Made by a program: the position numbers and the translations under genes | The notes under the pieces: generated by a model | The model's input: only the letters and a program-made list of their open reading frames with translations | Told to the model about the DNA's origin: nothing | Database searches by the model: none | Assembly: GCA_965216195.1 (NCBI GenBank) | Contig: OZ244151.1 | Coordinates: 2,480,001-2,544,000 of the forward strand | Length of the DNA stretch: 64,000 bases | Reading direction: 5' to 3' | DNA from: Aridibacter sp965216195 | Lineage (GTDB): Bacteria; Acidobacteriota; Blastocatellia; Pyrinomonadales; Pyrinomonadaceae | In this document: piece by piece, positions 17,066 through 25,761 of the stretch | How the letters are laid out: every line of letters begins with the position of its first letter | Position numbering within the stretch: position 1 is the stretch's first letter

Positions 17066-17941
17066 ATGAAAAATATCTTTTCACGAAAGATCGCTGTCTT
17101 GCTTTGCGTGATCATTTTCTCTTTCCAGGCGAAAACTCAGATGCGCTCAGACTTCGACCGCAAAATGAATCTTCCTCAAAAACCTTTTCGCGTAATCGGA
17201 AATATCTATTACGTTGGCGCCTCGGACATAGCCTCCTATCTGATCACTACGCCAAATGGGCATATCTTGATTGACAGTGGATTTGAAGAAACCGTGCCGA
17301 TGATCGTGGCAAACGTAAAAAAACTCGGCTTCGATCTGAAAAATGTGAAAATCCTGCTTAATAACCATGCTCATTACGATCACGCAGGTGGAATGGCGAC
17401 TCTCAAATCAAAGACGGGAGCGAAGTTACTCGCAGTTCGCGAACAAGCAAAAGTGTTAGAGCAAGGCGGCAAGCGGGATTTCGCGTATGGTGATGCTCTT
17501 TCGTTTAAGCCTGTCAAAGTTGACGAAATTATTAGACCTGGAAGAAAAATAAGGCTCGGCAGCGTAAGACTAAAAACGATTTTTACGCCCGGACACGCCA
17601 AAGGCGCAACGACATGGACAATGAAGATCAAAGAAAATGGAAAGAATCTGCGTGTTGTGTTTCAATCGAGTCTGTCGGTGCTCCCAAAATACAATCTCGT
17701 CAATAACCCCCTCTATCCCAATCATGCCCGGGATTTCAAAAGAACGTTTGTAAAACTAAACCGATTGAAACCCGACGTGTTTCTCGGTTCCCACGCTCAG
17801 TTTTTTAAAATGAAAAAGAAACTAAAGATTTGGGAGCAGGACAGAAGCAAGAATCCGTTTATCGATCCTCAGGGGTATCGAGAATTTATTATTCGCTCCG
17901 AGAAAGCGTTTCTGAAAAAGCTAGCCACGCAGAAAAACTAG
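17066..17941 (+). CDS. Subclass B3 metallo-beta-lactamase
   Basis: Exported zinc hydrolase of 291 residues. A signal peptide covers about residues 1-24. The fold signature is complete: NNHAHYDHAGG supplies His101, His103, Asp105 and His106 (the B3 H116-x-H118-x-D120-H121 set), TPGHAKGATTWTM supplies His177 (H196), and FLGSHAQFF supplies His243 (H263). The phrases NIYYVGASDIASYLITTPNG, SSLSVLPKYNLVNNPLYP and NPFIDPQGYREFI match B3 enzymes rather than glyoxalase II or lactonases. All predicted zinc ligands are present, so carbapenem/cephalosporin hydrolysis is plausible, though only assays can show the spectrum. It starts 3 bp after the frameshifted radical SAM gene. There are no mobile-element marks beside it, so it looks like an intrinsic chromosomal gene. 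Confidence 0.93.
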   Translation: MKNIFSRKIAVLLCVIIFSFQAKTQMRSDFDRKMNLPQKPFRVIGNIYYVGASDIASYLITTPNGHILIDSGFEETVPMIVANVKKLGFDLKNVKILLNNHAHYDHAGGMATLKSKTGAKLLAVREQAKVLEQGGKRDFAYGDALSFKPVKVDEIIRPGRKIRLGSVRLKTIFTPGHAKGATTWTMKIKENGKNLRVVFQSSLSVLPKYNLVNNPLYPNHARDFKRTFVKLNRLKPDVFLGSHAQFFKMKKKLKIWEQDRSKNPFIDPQGYREFIIRSEKAFLKKLATQKN

Positions 17942-17943
17942 GG

Positions 17944-18459
17944 TTATTGCTTCGACAATTTTCGCATGCGCTTTACCCAATACGGCAAAATAAACATATA
18001 CATTCCCGTAAACCATAGAAGCAATAAAACAATTCCCGACGGAAGAAAAATCCACAGCTTTACGTAATCGTGAAAAAACGATCCATCGTGGATTGATTCG
18101 ATGATATCCGAACGACGGTAAGCCGTTTGCAAAACTTCCCCGGTTTTTAGATCAATCTGAATTTCCCAATCGTTTTGAGCGCGAACCTTTACCATCCCTT
18201 TTGACGGGCGTACGTCCAGCCGGTTTACGTCTTCCCAACTCCCTATCTGAGCCTCGGGAACGTTTTTAGAAATTTCCAGGATGCGAGGCATCGTAAGCTC
18301 GGGAGTTTTGCCGACACCGCGTACTTCGCTCGGTTGAATCCATGAAAACTGCTTCTTTGTCTGAAGAAAAAGCCCGCTCGCAATTATCACGAGAAGTGGA
18401 AGCGCCACGATAAACGAAGCCCAGTGATGCACTTTTCGATTTAGTAAATTAAATTTCAT
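17944..18459 (-). CDS. PepSY-associated membrane protein
   Basis: A 171-residue inner-membrane protein: N-terminal helix (WASFIVALPLLVIIASGLFL), a periplasmic PepSY-like domain (about 50-135, with VRAQNDWEIQIDLKTGEVLQ) and a C-terminal helix (LWIFLPSGIVLLLLWFTGMY). The HHW at 11-13 and HD pairs near 124-130 resemble the PepSY_TM proteins linked to iron-siderophore reduction or uptake. This short form lacks the extra helices of the long ones. It converges on the beta-lactamase gene with only 2 bp between stop codons. Its role is inferred from family only. Confidence 0.8.
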   Translation of the reverse strand: MKFNLLNRKVHHWASFIVALPLLVIIASGLFLQTKKQFSWIQPSEVRGVGKTPELTMPRILEISKNVPEAQIGSWEDVNRLDVRPSKGMVKVRAQNDWEIQIDLKTGEVLQTAYRRSDIIESIHDGSFFHDYVKLWIFLPSGIVLLLLWFTGMYMFILPYWVKRMRKLSKQ

Positions 18460-18562
18460 GAGTTCTTTTCATTAAAAATAAGACGTTTGCCGCGGATCAT
18501 GCCTATACACGCGGTCTATTAGGAAAAATTCTGTGTCCTCAATGCCCCTCGGGCTACAATAG

Positions 18563-19135
18563 TCAAAAATTCCAGGTCTTTTCGGGCGTAACGCAATAAT
18601 CGAGTCCTATATCGTGCGGTTTTATATCTTCTATTTCTTCAATTGGCTCGAAAAAACTCAGACCGATCTTCAAACAATCTTTCCGACACCGGCTTAAAAA
18701 TTTATCGTAATATCCGCCGCCGTAGCCAACGCGAAACCCACGTTTGTCGAAGCAGAGCAGCGGCACCAGAACCAGATCTATTTCTTTCTCGTCCATTAGT
18801 TCATTGCCAGCGGGTTCAGTAATTCCCCAATGATTGGTTTCAAAACGGGTATCGCGATTTACTTCAATGTGCTCAAGAATCTTCTCTTCAAAATTAACAC
18901 GTGGAGCGACCGTTCTGATTGAAAAGGGTTTTTGTCGCAACTCTTTAATAATAAACGATGTTTCTACTTCGTTCTTTTCTTCAATTGAACGAAAATAGTG
19001 AAAAAAGGAAATGTTCGTGAGGTCAAACCACTCGAAAAACCGTTCTTTAATACCAAGACTTTTTTCAATTCTCTCGGATCTGGTTAGAGACCGCTGTTTG
19101 GCGAGAGAGATTGTGCGGATTTTGGACTTAGTCAT
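18563..19135 (-). CDS. 5-formyltetrahydrofolate cyclo-ligase
   Basis: ATP-dependent enzyme that recycles 5-formyl-THF to 5,10-methenyl-THF in one-carbon metabolism. The diagnostic C-terminal stretch is present: VPLLCFDKRGFRVGYGGGYY then DKFL, with the Gly-rich nucleotide-binding loop. The start at 19135 (MTKSKIRT) gives 190 residues, the usual length. The frame extends further upstream inside mnmA but without family similarity. The ATG overlaps the mnmA stop by 8 bp (ATGACTAA), so the two are translationally coupled. Confidence 0.9.
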   Translation of the reverse strand: MTKSKIRTISLAKQRSLTRSERIEKSLGIKERFFEWFDLTNISFFHYFRSIEEKNEVETSFIIKELRQKPFSIRTVAPRVNFEEKILEHIEVNRDTRFETNHWGITEPAGNELMDEKEIDLVLVPLLCFDKRGFRVGYGGGYYDKFLSRCRKDCLKIGLSFFEPIEEIEDIKPHDIGLDYCVTPEKTWNF

Positions 19136-20252
19136 CAGATTTCTTCTGTTTTTCAATCCACGCGCCGCCGACAACTTCTTCTCCATCATAGAAAACAGTT
19201 GTTTGACCGGGTGTGATCGCGGAAGTCGGTTCGTCAAAAACAATCCGCGCACGTTTGTTTGGCAAAGCGGTGATTGTTGCCGGCTCTGGATCATGTCGAT
19301 AACGAATTCTAACTTCCGCGCGAACCGGTTCTGCGGGTTCATCAAACGCAATCCAATTTACGCCTTTTGCGGTAAACTCCGTCGAATCAAGGTCTTCCTT
19401 CTCACCCACGATTATTTGATTTTTTGCGCGTTCGATTTGGACAACATAAAGCGGCTTTTCGTGAGCGATTCCAAGACCTCGGCGTTGACCGATTGTGTAA
19501 CGGTGGATTCCCGTATGTTCGTTTAGGACTTCACCTTTCGTGTTTACAATTTCGCCTTTTTGCGGAATATCGGATTCGCGTCCTTCGTGTTCAAGATAGC
19601 GGTCAATAAACTCCGAGTATTTCCCGTCCGGCACAAAGCAAATCTCCTGCGATTCCGGTTTTTCGGCAGTGTATAAATTCGCATCGCGCGCCAGGTTTCG
19701 GACCTCGCTTTTCTCCATTTCGCCAAGCGGAAAATACGAACGCGAAAGCTGATCCTGATTTAGCTCCCACAAGAAATAGCTTTGATCCTTCCAGTGGTTT
19801 CTGCCTCGGAATAAGCGGAAGCGATCCGCCTTTTCGTCGTCTTCAACACGCGCAAAATGTCCGGTTGCTACTTTGTCACAACCCAGACTCAACGCCATTT
19901 TATCCAGCGATTCAAATTTCAGACGCGAATTGCACGCAACGCAGGGAATCGGTGTTTCGCCATCCAAATAGCTGTCAATAAAAGGGTTTACAACGTCACG
20001 CTCAAAGTCTTTTTCGAGATTTAGAACATAAAATGGAAACCCTAGCGATTCCGCAACACGGCGCGCGTCATAAACATCATCGAGCGAGCAACAGCGCGAA
20101 GGCAGAGGATCGCCATTCTCATCGACATTTACATTGCGGCGTTGATCCCAAAGCTGCATCGTAAAGCCGACGAGTTCGTGACCCTGCTCTTTTAGTAGAG
20201 CCGCGGCAGCTGAAGAATCTACACCACCGCTCATTGCTACTGCTATCTTCAT
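19128..20252 (-). CDS. mnmA: tRNA-specific 2-thiouridylase MnmA
   Basis: Installs sulfur at C2 of U34 in tRNA-Lys, -Glu and -Gln. The N-terminal PP-loop ATPase has AMSGGVDSSAAAALL, and the nucleophile region has IPCVACNSRLKF (Cys107). The downstream catalytic Cys is in SQEICFVPDGKY, which forms the persulfide. The central and C-terminal beta-barrel domains contain IGQRRGLGIAHEKPLYV and the late P-G-Q-x-x-V-F-Y phrase. Full length at 374 residues, ATG at 20252. It belongs to a minus-strand run and is the functional predecessor of the selenouridine synthase at 14119-15225. Confidence 0.97.
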   Translation of the reverse strand: MKIAVAMSGGVDSSAAAALLKEQGHELVGFTMQLWDQRRNVNVDENGDPLPSRCCSLDDVYDARRVAESLGFPFYVLNLEKDFERDVVNPFIDSYLDGETPIPCVACNSRLKFESLDKMALSLGCDKVATGHFARVEDDEKADRFRLFRGRNHWKDQSYFLWELNQDQLSRSYFPLGEMEKSEVRNLARDANLYTAEKPESQEICFVPDGKYSEFIDRYLEHEGRESDIPQKGEIVNTKGEVLNEHTGIHRYTIGQRRGLGIAHEKPLYVVQIERAKNQIIVGEKEDLDSTEFTAKGVNWIAFDEPAEPVRAEVRIRYRHDPEPATITALPNKRARIVFDEPTSAITPGQTTVFYDGEEVVGGAWIEKQKKSDD

Positions 20253-20288
20253 CGCAAAAACTCCGATTGAAAAGTATAGCGATTTGAT

Positions 20289-21425
20289 TTAGCGAATAGA
20301 AGTATTCGAGACGACTTTGCTATTGGTTAGAGCTTCCCGTAGGCCTTCATTGATAGCCTCTGCGTAAGCTTTTGCGCCGGCAACATTTGGATGTCCGATT
20401 CCGGAAAGTTCGCAGAAACGCTTTTTGAATTTGAGTTTTACATCTTTTAGACTCTTGATCGTTTTACCACAAACCTCAACGCGCTTATCGTACATAGGGT
20501 CTTCCGAGCGTCCTTTCTTTGCCATCCCGAAAAGGAGGGAATTTTTTGTCCCAAAGCTTTGGTCTTTGCGGATTGGAGATTCTACAAAAATTGCTCTTCG
20601 CCTCCCATGTGTTTCGTTTAAACGATCGACCGCAGCGATCAAGGCCCGGTTTGATTCCTCCACCCAAATGCGTGAGCGCCTGTTCATCCCTTTGTGGAGC
20701 GGCTTAAAAAACTGTTTGGTGACGATGTTGTTCATTATGGGTTTCGCCGGGCGCGGAAATTTATAAAGCTCCAAAATTGTGTTGTAAACTTTCCCGGTCG
20801 GAGACTTTTTTGAAACCATTGGAAAATAACCGACCACCGTAATCAAGGCATTTGGAAACGTTTTGCTGGCTCGATCAAGAAAGCGAAGCATCATCTGGTT
20901 GCAGTATTCATCGATTTTCACGCGCAGTTTTTTGTTTTTCTTAAACGGGTTAAGAATGTAAGAGCTGCCCAGATTGGTTAAGCACCCCGAAACCATTATC
21001 AAATCAACGTCTGCCGGGTCCTTCCCTTCGGCAGTATATTCATTTTTCGCAACAATAATCTGGGTGTTTGAGCTCGGAAACGAGAAACTGATTTCCGGGT
21101 GGTAGAAGGTAGCAAAATCTTTTTCGGCATCGTTTAGAGCCTTAAATTCCTTGCCCGAAAGAAAAAGTCTCGAACCCGAATGCGATTTGTTTCTTAAGTT
21201 GACCTTTCGTTTGCCGCGAAAAAAATCTTTTTCGAGCCAATTCTTCGTAAGAGTGTAAGACTTGTCTTTTTCCAGCAAACCCTGGCCGGTAATTAGCGAA
21301 TCGCCAACCACAAGCATCTCAAAATCCCTTTCAGTTTCCCCTGCAAACAAAAAAGAGGCCTGGCTTAAGAGAACTAAAACCATGACCGCCCAAATTCGTT
21401 TTATCGGATTTCGTCTGAAAACCAT
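20289..21425 (-). CDS. Exported SGNH/GDSL-type hydrolase-like protein
   Basis: 378 residues with a signal peptide (about 1-28, ending near FLFAG). Block I of the SGNH fold is clear: MLVVGDSLITGQG with the nucleophile Ser. Block V-like sequence occurs near the C-terminus, GIGHPNVAGAKAYAEAI, keeping the catalytic His (HPN), although the Asp usually three residues before it is not obvious. A region with SGCLTNLGSS replaces the canonical G-x-N-D block. So it is an esterase/acylhydrolase-like periplasmic protein, perhaps acting on lipids or O-acetylated polymers, or a non-catalytic relative. It lies 18 bp after the MoxR gene and 36 bp before mnmA, same strand. Confidence 0.72.
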   Translation of the reverse strand: MVFRRNPIKRIWAVMVLVLLSQASFLFAGETERDFEMLVVGDSLITGQGLLEKDKSYTLTKNWLEKDFFRGKRKVNLRNKSHSGSRLFLSGKEFKALNDAEKDFATFYHPEISFSFPSSNTQIIVAKNEYTAEGKDPADVDLIMVSGCLTNLGSSYILNPFKKNKKLRVKIDEYCNQMMLRFLDRASKTFPNALITVVGYFPMVSKKSPTGKVYNTILELYKFPRPAKPIMNNIVTKQFFKPLHKGMNRRSRIWVEESNRALIAAVDRLNETHGRRRAIFVESPIRKDQSFGTKNSLLFGMAKKGRSEDPMYDKRVEVCGKTIKSLKDVKLKFKKRFCELSGIGHPNVAGAKAYAEAINEGLREALTNSKVVSNTSIR

Positions 21426-21443
21426 TGCTAATTCTACATTAGT

Positions 21444-22397
21444 TTATCTCGGTACTTCTACGGTTTTTATTATGTCGGAAATGACGGAGTCCGTTGTCGC
21501 ACCATCAAGCTCAGCCTCCGCCCGCAGGCTCAGACGGTGTCTTAAAACCGGAAGCGCAACGTCCCTTACGTCATCCGGTGTTACAAACTCCCGCCCCCGA
21601 ATCGCGGCAAGCGCCTTCGAACACAATAAAAGCGCCACCGATGCCCTTGGACTCGCTCCATAAAGAATCGTTGTATGATTACGGGTTTTCTGCACAAGCT
21701 CAACAATATATTTCCTGACACCGTCTTCCGTGCGCATCTCCCTAATCTCCTCGCGACAGGTTTTGATCGCCGCAGCATCGGAAAGCGGGTCGATTGTTAC
21801 CTGATCCAAATGCCGCGAGTTAAACCCTTCATCCCAGCGAGAAACAACTTCGAGCTCCTCATTTTGATCAGGATAATCAATCAGAATCTTAAGCAAAAAT
21901 CGATCAAGCTGCGCTTCGGGCAGCGGGTAAGTTCCTTCATACTCGATCGGGTTTTCGGTGGCGAGAACGGTAAAAATTGGTGAAAGCTTGTAAAGCGCAC
22001 CGTCGATTGTTGCCTGGCGCTCCTCCATCGCTTCGAGCAGCGCAGACTGAGTTTTCGGCGGCGTACGATTGATTTCGTCACCGAGTAAAATATCAGTGAA
22101 AATCGGTCCCGGTCGAAGCTTAAACTCCGAAGTTTGCATATTGAATACATTCGTTCCCGTGATGTCGGAAGGCATCAGATCAGGAGTAAACTGAATCCGC
22201 GAAAATTTCGCACCGATTATTCTTGCAAGTGTTTTTACAATCAATGTTTTCGCTGTTCCGGGCACACCTTCAAGAAGCGCGTGACCTTCCGCCAAAACAG
22301 CGACTAAAATTTGTTCAATAACATCATCTTGACCGACGATGATTTTGCCCAATTCGCGTTTAATATGTTCTATGGTTTGTGGAGTATGATTTAGCAT
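21444..22397 (-). CDS. MoxR-family AAA+ ATPase
   Basis: Chaperone-like ATPase that usually works with DUF58/vWA or DUF4129 partners in maturation or stress pathways. Walker A is GVPGTAKT, Walker B is ILLGDEINR, sensor 1 region is VLATENPIEYEGTYPLPEAQ, and arginine-finger helix is LDRFLL. The C-terminal lid has FVTPDDVRDVALPVLRHR. Full length at 317 residues. It follows TSUP, DUF4350 and DUF4129 genes in one direction. The DUF58 gene normally adjacent to moxR in this type of cluster is not in the window. Confidence 0.95.
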   Translation of the reverse strand: MLNHTPQTIEHIKRELGKIIVGQDDVIEQILVAVLAEGHALLEGVPGTAKTLIVKTLARIIGAKFSRIQFTPDLMPSDITGTNVFNMQTSEFKLRPGPIFTDILLGDEINRTPPKTQSALLEAMEERQATIDGALYKLSPIFTVLATENPIEYEGTYPLPEAQLDRFLLKILIDYPDQNEELEVVSRWDEGFNSRHLDQVTIDPLSDAAAIKTCREEIREMRTEDGVRKYIVELVQKTRNHTTILYGASPRASVALLLCSKALAAIRGREFVTPDDVRDVALPVLRHRLSLRAEAELDGATTDSVISDIIKTVEVPR

Positions 22398-22424
22398 TAT
22401 TTAACAAGCTTTTGTCGATCTTTT

Positions 22425-23180
22425 CTAAACAACAAAATCAAAAATTGTTTTCACCGCGAGCAAAAACACCGCTGCTAGGAATATTCGTTTAAGCCAAATT
22501 TCGCTGATCTTTGTAACCGTTTTTGCACCAATAAAAGAGGCCGCAAACATCGTAACGGCTAGGATAATCCCGAGTTTATAATCAATCAAACCGTGCCAGG
22601 CGAAAACTGCGCTGGCTGTCGCCGAAGAAAACACGTTGACAAACTTGGTTCCCGCAACGGCTTCTCTAAAACTCATCCCAAAGAAAGCGACAAAAACGGT
22701 CGTCAAAATCGTTACATAGCCACCTGAATAAAGTCCGCCGTATACACCCAGGAGGAAAGTTAAAGCAAAGGTCAAAGCTTTCGCAGTGTTTGAAACAATA
22801 ACGCCCGATTTCACCTCTCCATCGCGTTTTAGAAGAATAAAAACGGCCACGCAGATCATGGATATCGAAACGATCAATGGGATCGCTTTCGAACTCAACA
22901 TTCCGACCAAAAATGCGCCCAAAGCCGAAGCAACCAACGTTATTAAAACCAATGGCGACAAGCGTTTATAGTTAATCAAGTCGCCCTGCATAAACGGAAG
23001 GCTGGCGCCGATGCTGGCAAAGGTTAGTCCAAACATATTTGTCGCAATCGCAACCTTTGGTTCGATTCCAAACTGAAACATGGCTGGCACAGTTACTAGC
23101 GAATTGCTTCCCGTAACGACTCCAACGACACTGGTAACAAAAAACAGTAAAACCAAAAAACTTAGCTCAAATTTTGACAT
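22425..23180 (-). CDS. TSUP-family (TauE/SafE) permease
   Basis: Polytopic inner-membrane protein of 251 residues with seven to eight hydrophobic helices. The two repeated family phrases are visible: VVGVVTGSNSLVTVPAMFQFG in the first half and GVYGGLYSGGYVTILTTVFV in the second. Members export or import small sulfur or organic anions such as sulfite or sulfoacetate; the substrate here is unknown. It is wedged between the DUF4350 gene (3-bp gap) and moxR (27-bp gap), which is an uncommon place for a transporter. Confidence 0.9.
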   Translation of the reverse strand: MSKFELSFLVLLFFVTSVVGVVTGSNSLVTVPAMFQFGIEPKVAIATNMFGLTFASIGASLPFMQGDLINYKRLSPLVLITLVASALGAFLVGMLSSKAIPLIVSISMICVAVFILLKRDGEVKSGVIVSNTAKALTFALTFLLGVYGGLYSGGYVTILTTVFVAFFGMSFREAVAGTKFVNVFSSATASAVFAWHGLIDYKLGIILAVTMFAASFIGAKTVTKISEIWLKRIFLAAVFLLAVKTIFDFVV

Positions 23181-23183
23181 CGC

Positions 23184-24677
23184 TTATGGTTTTCGCCGGT
23201 GACGTGCAAGTCCCAGCGATTCCTCAAGTTCCCGCAGTTTGCGCGTGAGCTCAACGACCTCGCTCTTTTTGGTCGGTTCGCCATGGGTAATGTCTTCGCA
23301 CTTAAACATCAAACCATCGATTTCCTTAAATTCTCGTCCTGTGCGCTCTGCGACAAGCATCGCAAGCTCTTCTCTTGAAGTCGAATAGTTATCAACACCG
23401 ACAAATCTCGAGACACGCCTGCGAAAATCTGAGTAAATATTTTCAATAGCTAAGTCAAAAGCTTTTGTGCTCCCTTGAAGTTGCGCCATCGCCGAAACGT
23501 ATTCGAGTTTCGAAAGTCGGCTCACTTCTTTAGGCGGTACGGGGCGCGCAAACCTGCGACTTCGCGAAAAGAAAACCAATGCGATTACGGCCATCAGCTG
23601 CAAGAAAATAGCGACGAGAGGAGTCGTAGAAAAATAGTCGAGCACGAGATTTTCATTCTTGCCGTAGCCTTGATGATACTCGTCAAAAGCAATCACACCG
23701 GGGCGCGAACCGACAACGTTTATCGCAGCCTGAACATTATCTGATAAGTTTATTCCGCCATTTACGACAATATAGGGATCTGTTAAAAAGACGATTTGCC
23801 CCGCTCCAAACGGGAAGTCGGCAAGAATTGTTTTGTTTTCGTTTGCTAAATGAGCGACGGGCGCGACTAACGCCATAGACCTTTCTTCCTCTTCTTCCTC
23901 CGTAGAAGCCTCGTCTCTCATAGTTTCGCCCGGATCTTCGGAATCCGATTCTTCGTTCATCTCCTCTACTATGGAAGGCTCTTCAGCGGTTCCACTTTCT
24001 TCAGATTCCTCCGGAGGGTTTGACTCCCCTTCTTCGGGCGAAGTAGTTTCTTTATTGACCTCTCCCTCATCAATACCTTTGAGTCTTTCAAATGTAATTG
24101 ATGTCGCAAACTTCGAAGGCTGAATTCCATTAACGTCTTTTGTGTAAATTGTTGGTTGTATTGGCCTTGCCGCCTCAACGTTACCGATCATCTGGTCCTG
24201 ATCCTTCGGATCGACGCTATATAAAAGCGTTTCCTTCTCAATCTCTGACATGGATTCCTCGCCCTCAGTAACGCTGAGTGACCAATTCGCAGTCGTCACG
24301 ATCAAATCTCCGGGCGGATCTCTTCCGATCAAAACAAGTTTGCCGCCGTCGGAAACCCAATTGAGCAGTTTTGTAACCTCCTCATCCTTAAACTCGCGGC
24401 GAACTTTCCCTATTACGACAAAGGTTCCTACTGCTTTTTCGTCAAAATTTCCGAGCTTAGAAACCGGTTCGCGCCAGCGCATAACATTAAATCCAGACTC
24501 GCTCAAAAAATCGTAGAATGCTCGCGTACCGGTTGCACCGTAGTTAAACGTCGAACGATTCGGGCGAACTTCGCTATCTGGAATCTCTTCCTTTTGAACA
24601 TATGACGCTGCATTCAGCCCGATCAAAATCGTGACCAAAAGAATTAACGCGATAGCTATTAAGAAATTCTGCTTCAT
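23184..24677 (-). CDS. DUF4350-domain membrane protein with a long acidic insert
   Basis: 497 residues. An N-terminal helix (5-24) acts as a membrane anchor. An extracytoplasmic DUF4350 domain follows (about 40-200: NYGATGTRAFYDFLSESGF, LVLIGRDPPG), then the rest of the domain (about 268-330, FGAGQIVFLTDPYIV) and a second helix (about 345-365). The cytosolic tail ends in a charged helix. Residues 204-266 are a Glu/Ser/Pro-rich low-complexity insertion between two halves of the domain. DUF4350 proteins are typically beside moxR/DUF58/DUF4129 genes, as here, and are thought to belong to the same complex. Molecular function unknown. Confidence 0.85.
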   Translation of the reverse strand: MKQNFLIAIALILLVTILIGLNAASYVQKEEIPDSEVRPNRSTFNYGATGTRAFYDFLSESGFNVMRWREPVSKLGNFDEKAVGTFVVIGKVRREFKDEEVTKLLNWVSDGGKLVLIGRDPPGDLIVTTANWSLSVTEGEESMSEIEKETLLYSVDPKDQDQMIGNVEAARPIQPTIYTKDVNGIQPSKFATSITFERLKGIDEGEVNKETTSPEEGESNPPEESEESGTAEEPSIVEEMNEESDSEDPGETMRDEASTEEEEEERSMALVAPVAHLANENKTILADFPFGAGQIVFLTDPYIVVNGGINLSDNVQAAINVVGSRPGVIAFDEYHQGYGKNENLVLDYFSTTPLVAIFLQLMAVIALVFFSRSRRFARPVPPKEVSRLSKLEYVSAMAQLQGSTKAFDLAIENIYSDFRRRVSRFVGVDNYSTSREELAMLVAERTGREFKEIDGLMFKCEDITHGEPTKKSEVVELTRKLRELEESLGLARHRRKP

Positions 24678-24686
24678 GAATTGCCG

Positions 24687-25754
24687 CTACATATTCTTGC
24701 TCAATGCCTTTTTGTATCCGCTCTTAAATGATTCCCAGTCTTCCTGCTCAGCCTTCTCAAAACCATACCAATGCCGCTCATAGTTTAGCGTTAAACCATT
24801 CATATTGTGGTGTAGTTCTTTTAGTTTCCTCACGTCGCGGAGATAGTCACGATTGGTTTTGTAGTGTGCCAAACCAAGAACTTTGCGTTCGGCGAGCTCA
24901 AAAAGAAGGGCGATATAACCCTTTCGTATTGCAGCTTTTAGATCGCCGGCGGCCGCAAGGCGTTCGGCGTCAGAAAATAGCGAACGAGAATCTTCGTCAT
25001 AAGAGATTTTTTCTCCCATGATTATGCGTTCTGTTTCTGATTCCTCGCCTCGCTTGCGAAAGCGCGCGAGCAAAAACGGTGCAAATTTATAAATCAAAAA
25101 GGCGATAACAGCGAAAACGAGGATGTACAAAATGATCTGCAAAACATAAACAACCGAACCGAACGCCCCGGGCGACTTCGGTATCGGCTTCGCCTCCGGA
25201 AACAAACCGTAAATCCACTCCTTAATGATTCGCCACATCCTTTGAAGAAACGTTTCCTCATCAGTACGACTTTGAAACTCCTCGCGTAACAATATTTCTT
25301 TAAGTTTCTGTTTGCTTTCGTCTTTTGCAAGACTCTCCTCCGATGAAGACTCAAGCTCCTTTATTTTTAACTCAATTGCATCTAAATGCTCGTAAATTTC
25401 AGTTAGAAGTAATTTTTTCCGTTCCAGATTTGTTGTTTCGTTTTTGTAATCGACAACTTTTTTTCTGATCCACGTATTGTCAATATCGATTGTCTTTTCG
25501 CGAAACTCGATCTTATCTCTTTCGGGAAGTAATCCAGGCACTTCTGCAATCACATCCCGTTCGAAATTGCTTAAATCTTCTTCACTTTCGCGGCTCGAAA
25601 TGATCGAACTAAAATCCTCTTTTAAATGGGTAATGTTCTCGGAATACTCTTTGAGGGTTTTCGCTGGCGCAGCCGACCAAAGAATGCAAAGGGCAAACGC
25701 TATCGAAAGCCAACGCCAAAGGAATGTTTTGATTTTTGAAGTGATTTTTAACAC
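24687..25754 (-). CDS. DUF4129-domain membrane protein
   Basis: About 355 residues. A signal peptide or first helix (TFLWRWLSIAFALCILWSAAPA) precedes a coiled-coil-rich extracytoplasmic stretch (about 45-175). A transmembrane helix follows (VVYVLQIILYILVFAVIAFL), and then the C-terminal DUF4129 domain with ERKVLGLAHYKTNRDYLRDV and YERHWYGFEKA. I chose the GTG at 25754, just after the upstream gene's stop. The frame is open to a TTG at 25826, which would overlap that gene and bury the signal peptide. Neither start has a strong ribosome-binding site. Together with the DUF4350 and MoxR genes it forms a recognisable conserved cluster of unknown function. Confidence 0.85.
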   Translation of the reverse strand: MLKITSKIKTFLWRWLSIAFALCILWSAAPAKTLKEYSENITHLKEDFSSIISSRESEEDLSNFERDVIAEVPGLLPERDKIEFREKTIDIDNTWIRKKVVDYKNETTNLERKKLLLTEIYEHLDAIELKIKELESSSEESLAKDESKQKLKEILLREEFQSRTDEETFLQRMWRIIKEWIYGLFPEAKPIPKSPGAFGSVVYVLQIILYILVFAVIAFLIYKFAPFLLARFRKRGEESETERIIMGEKISYDEDSRSLFSDAERLAAAGDLKAAIRKGYIALLFELAERKVLGLAHYKTNRDYLRDVRKLKELHHNMNGLTLNYERHWYGFEKAEQEDWESFKSGYKKALSKNM

Positions 25755-25761
25755 AAAATAA

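Noticed and set aside
19136..19351. Extending the 5-formyl-THF cyclo-ligase gene to 19351
   Set aside because: The extension runs entirely inside mnmA and has no family similarity; the ATG at 19135 gives the normal length and an 8-bp coupled overlap.
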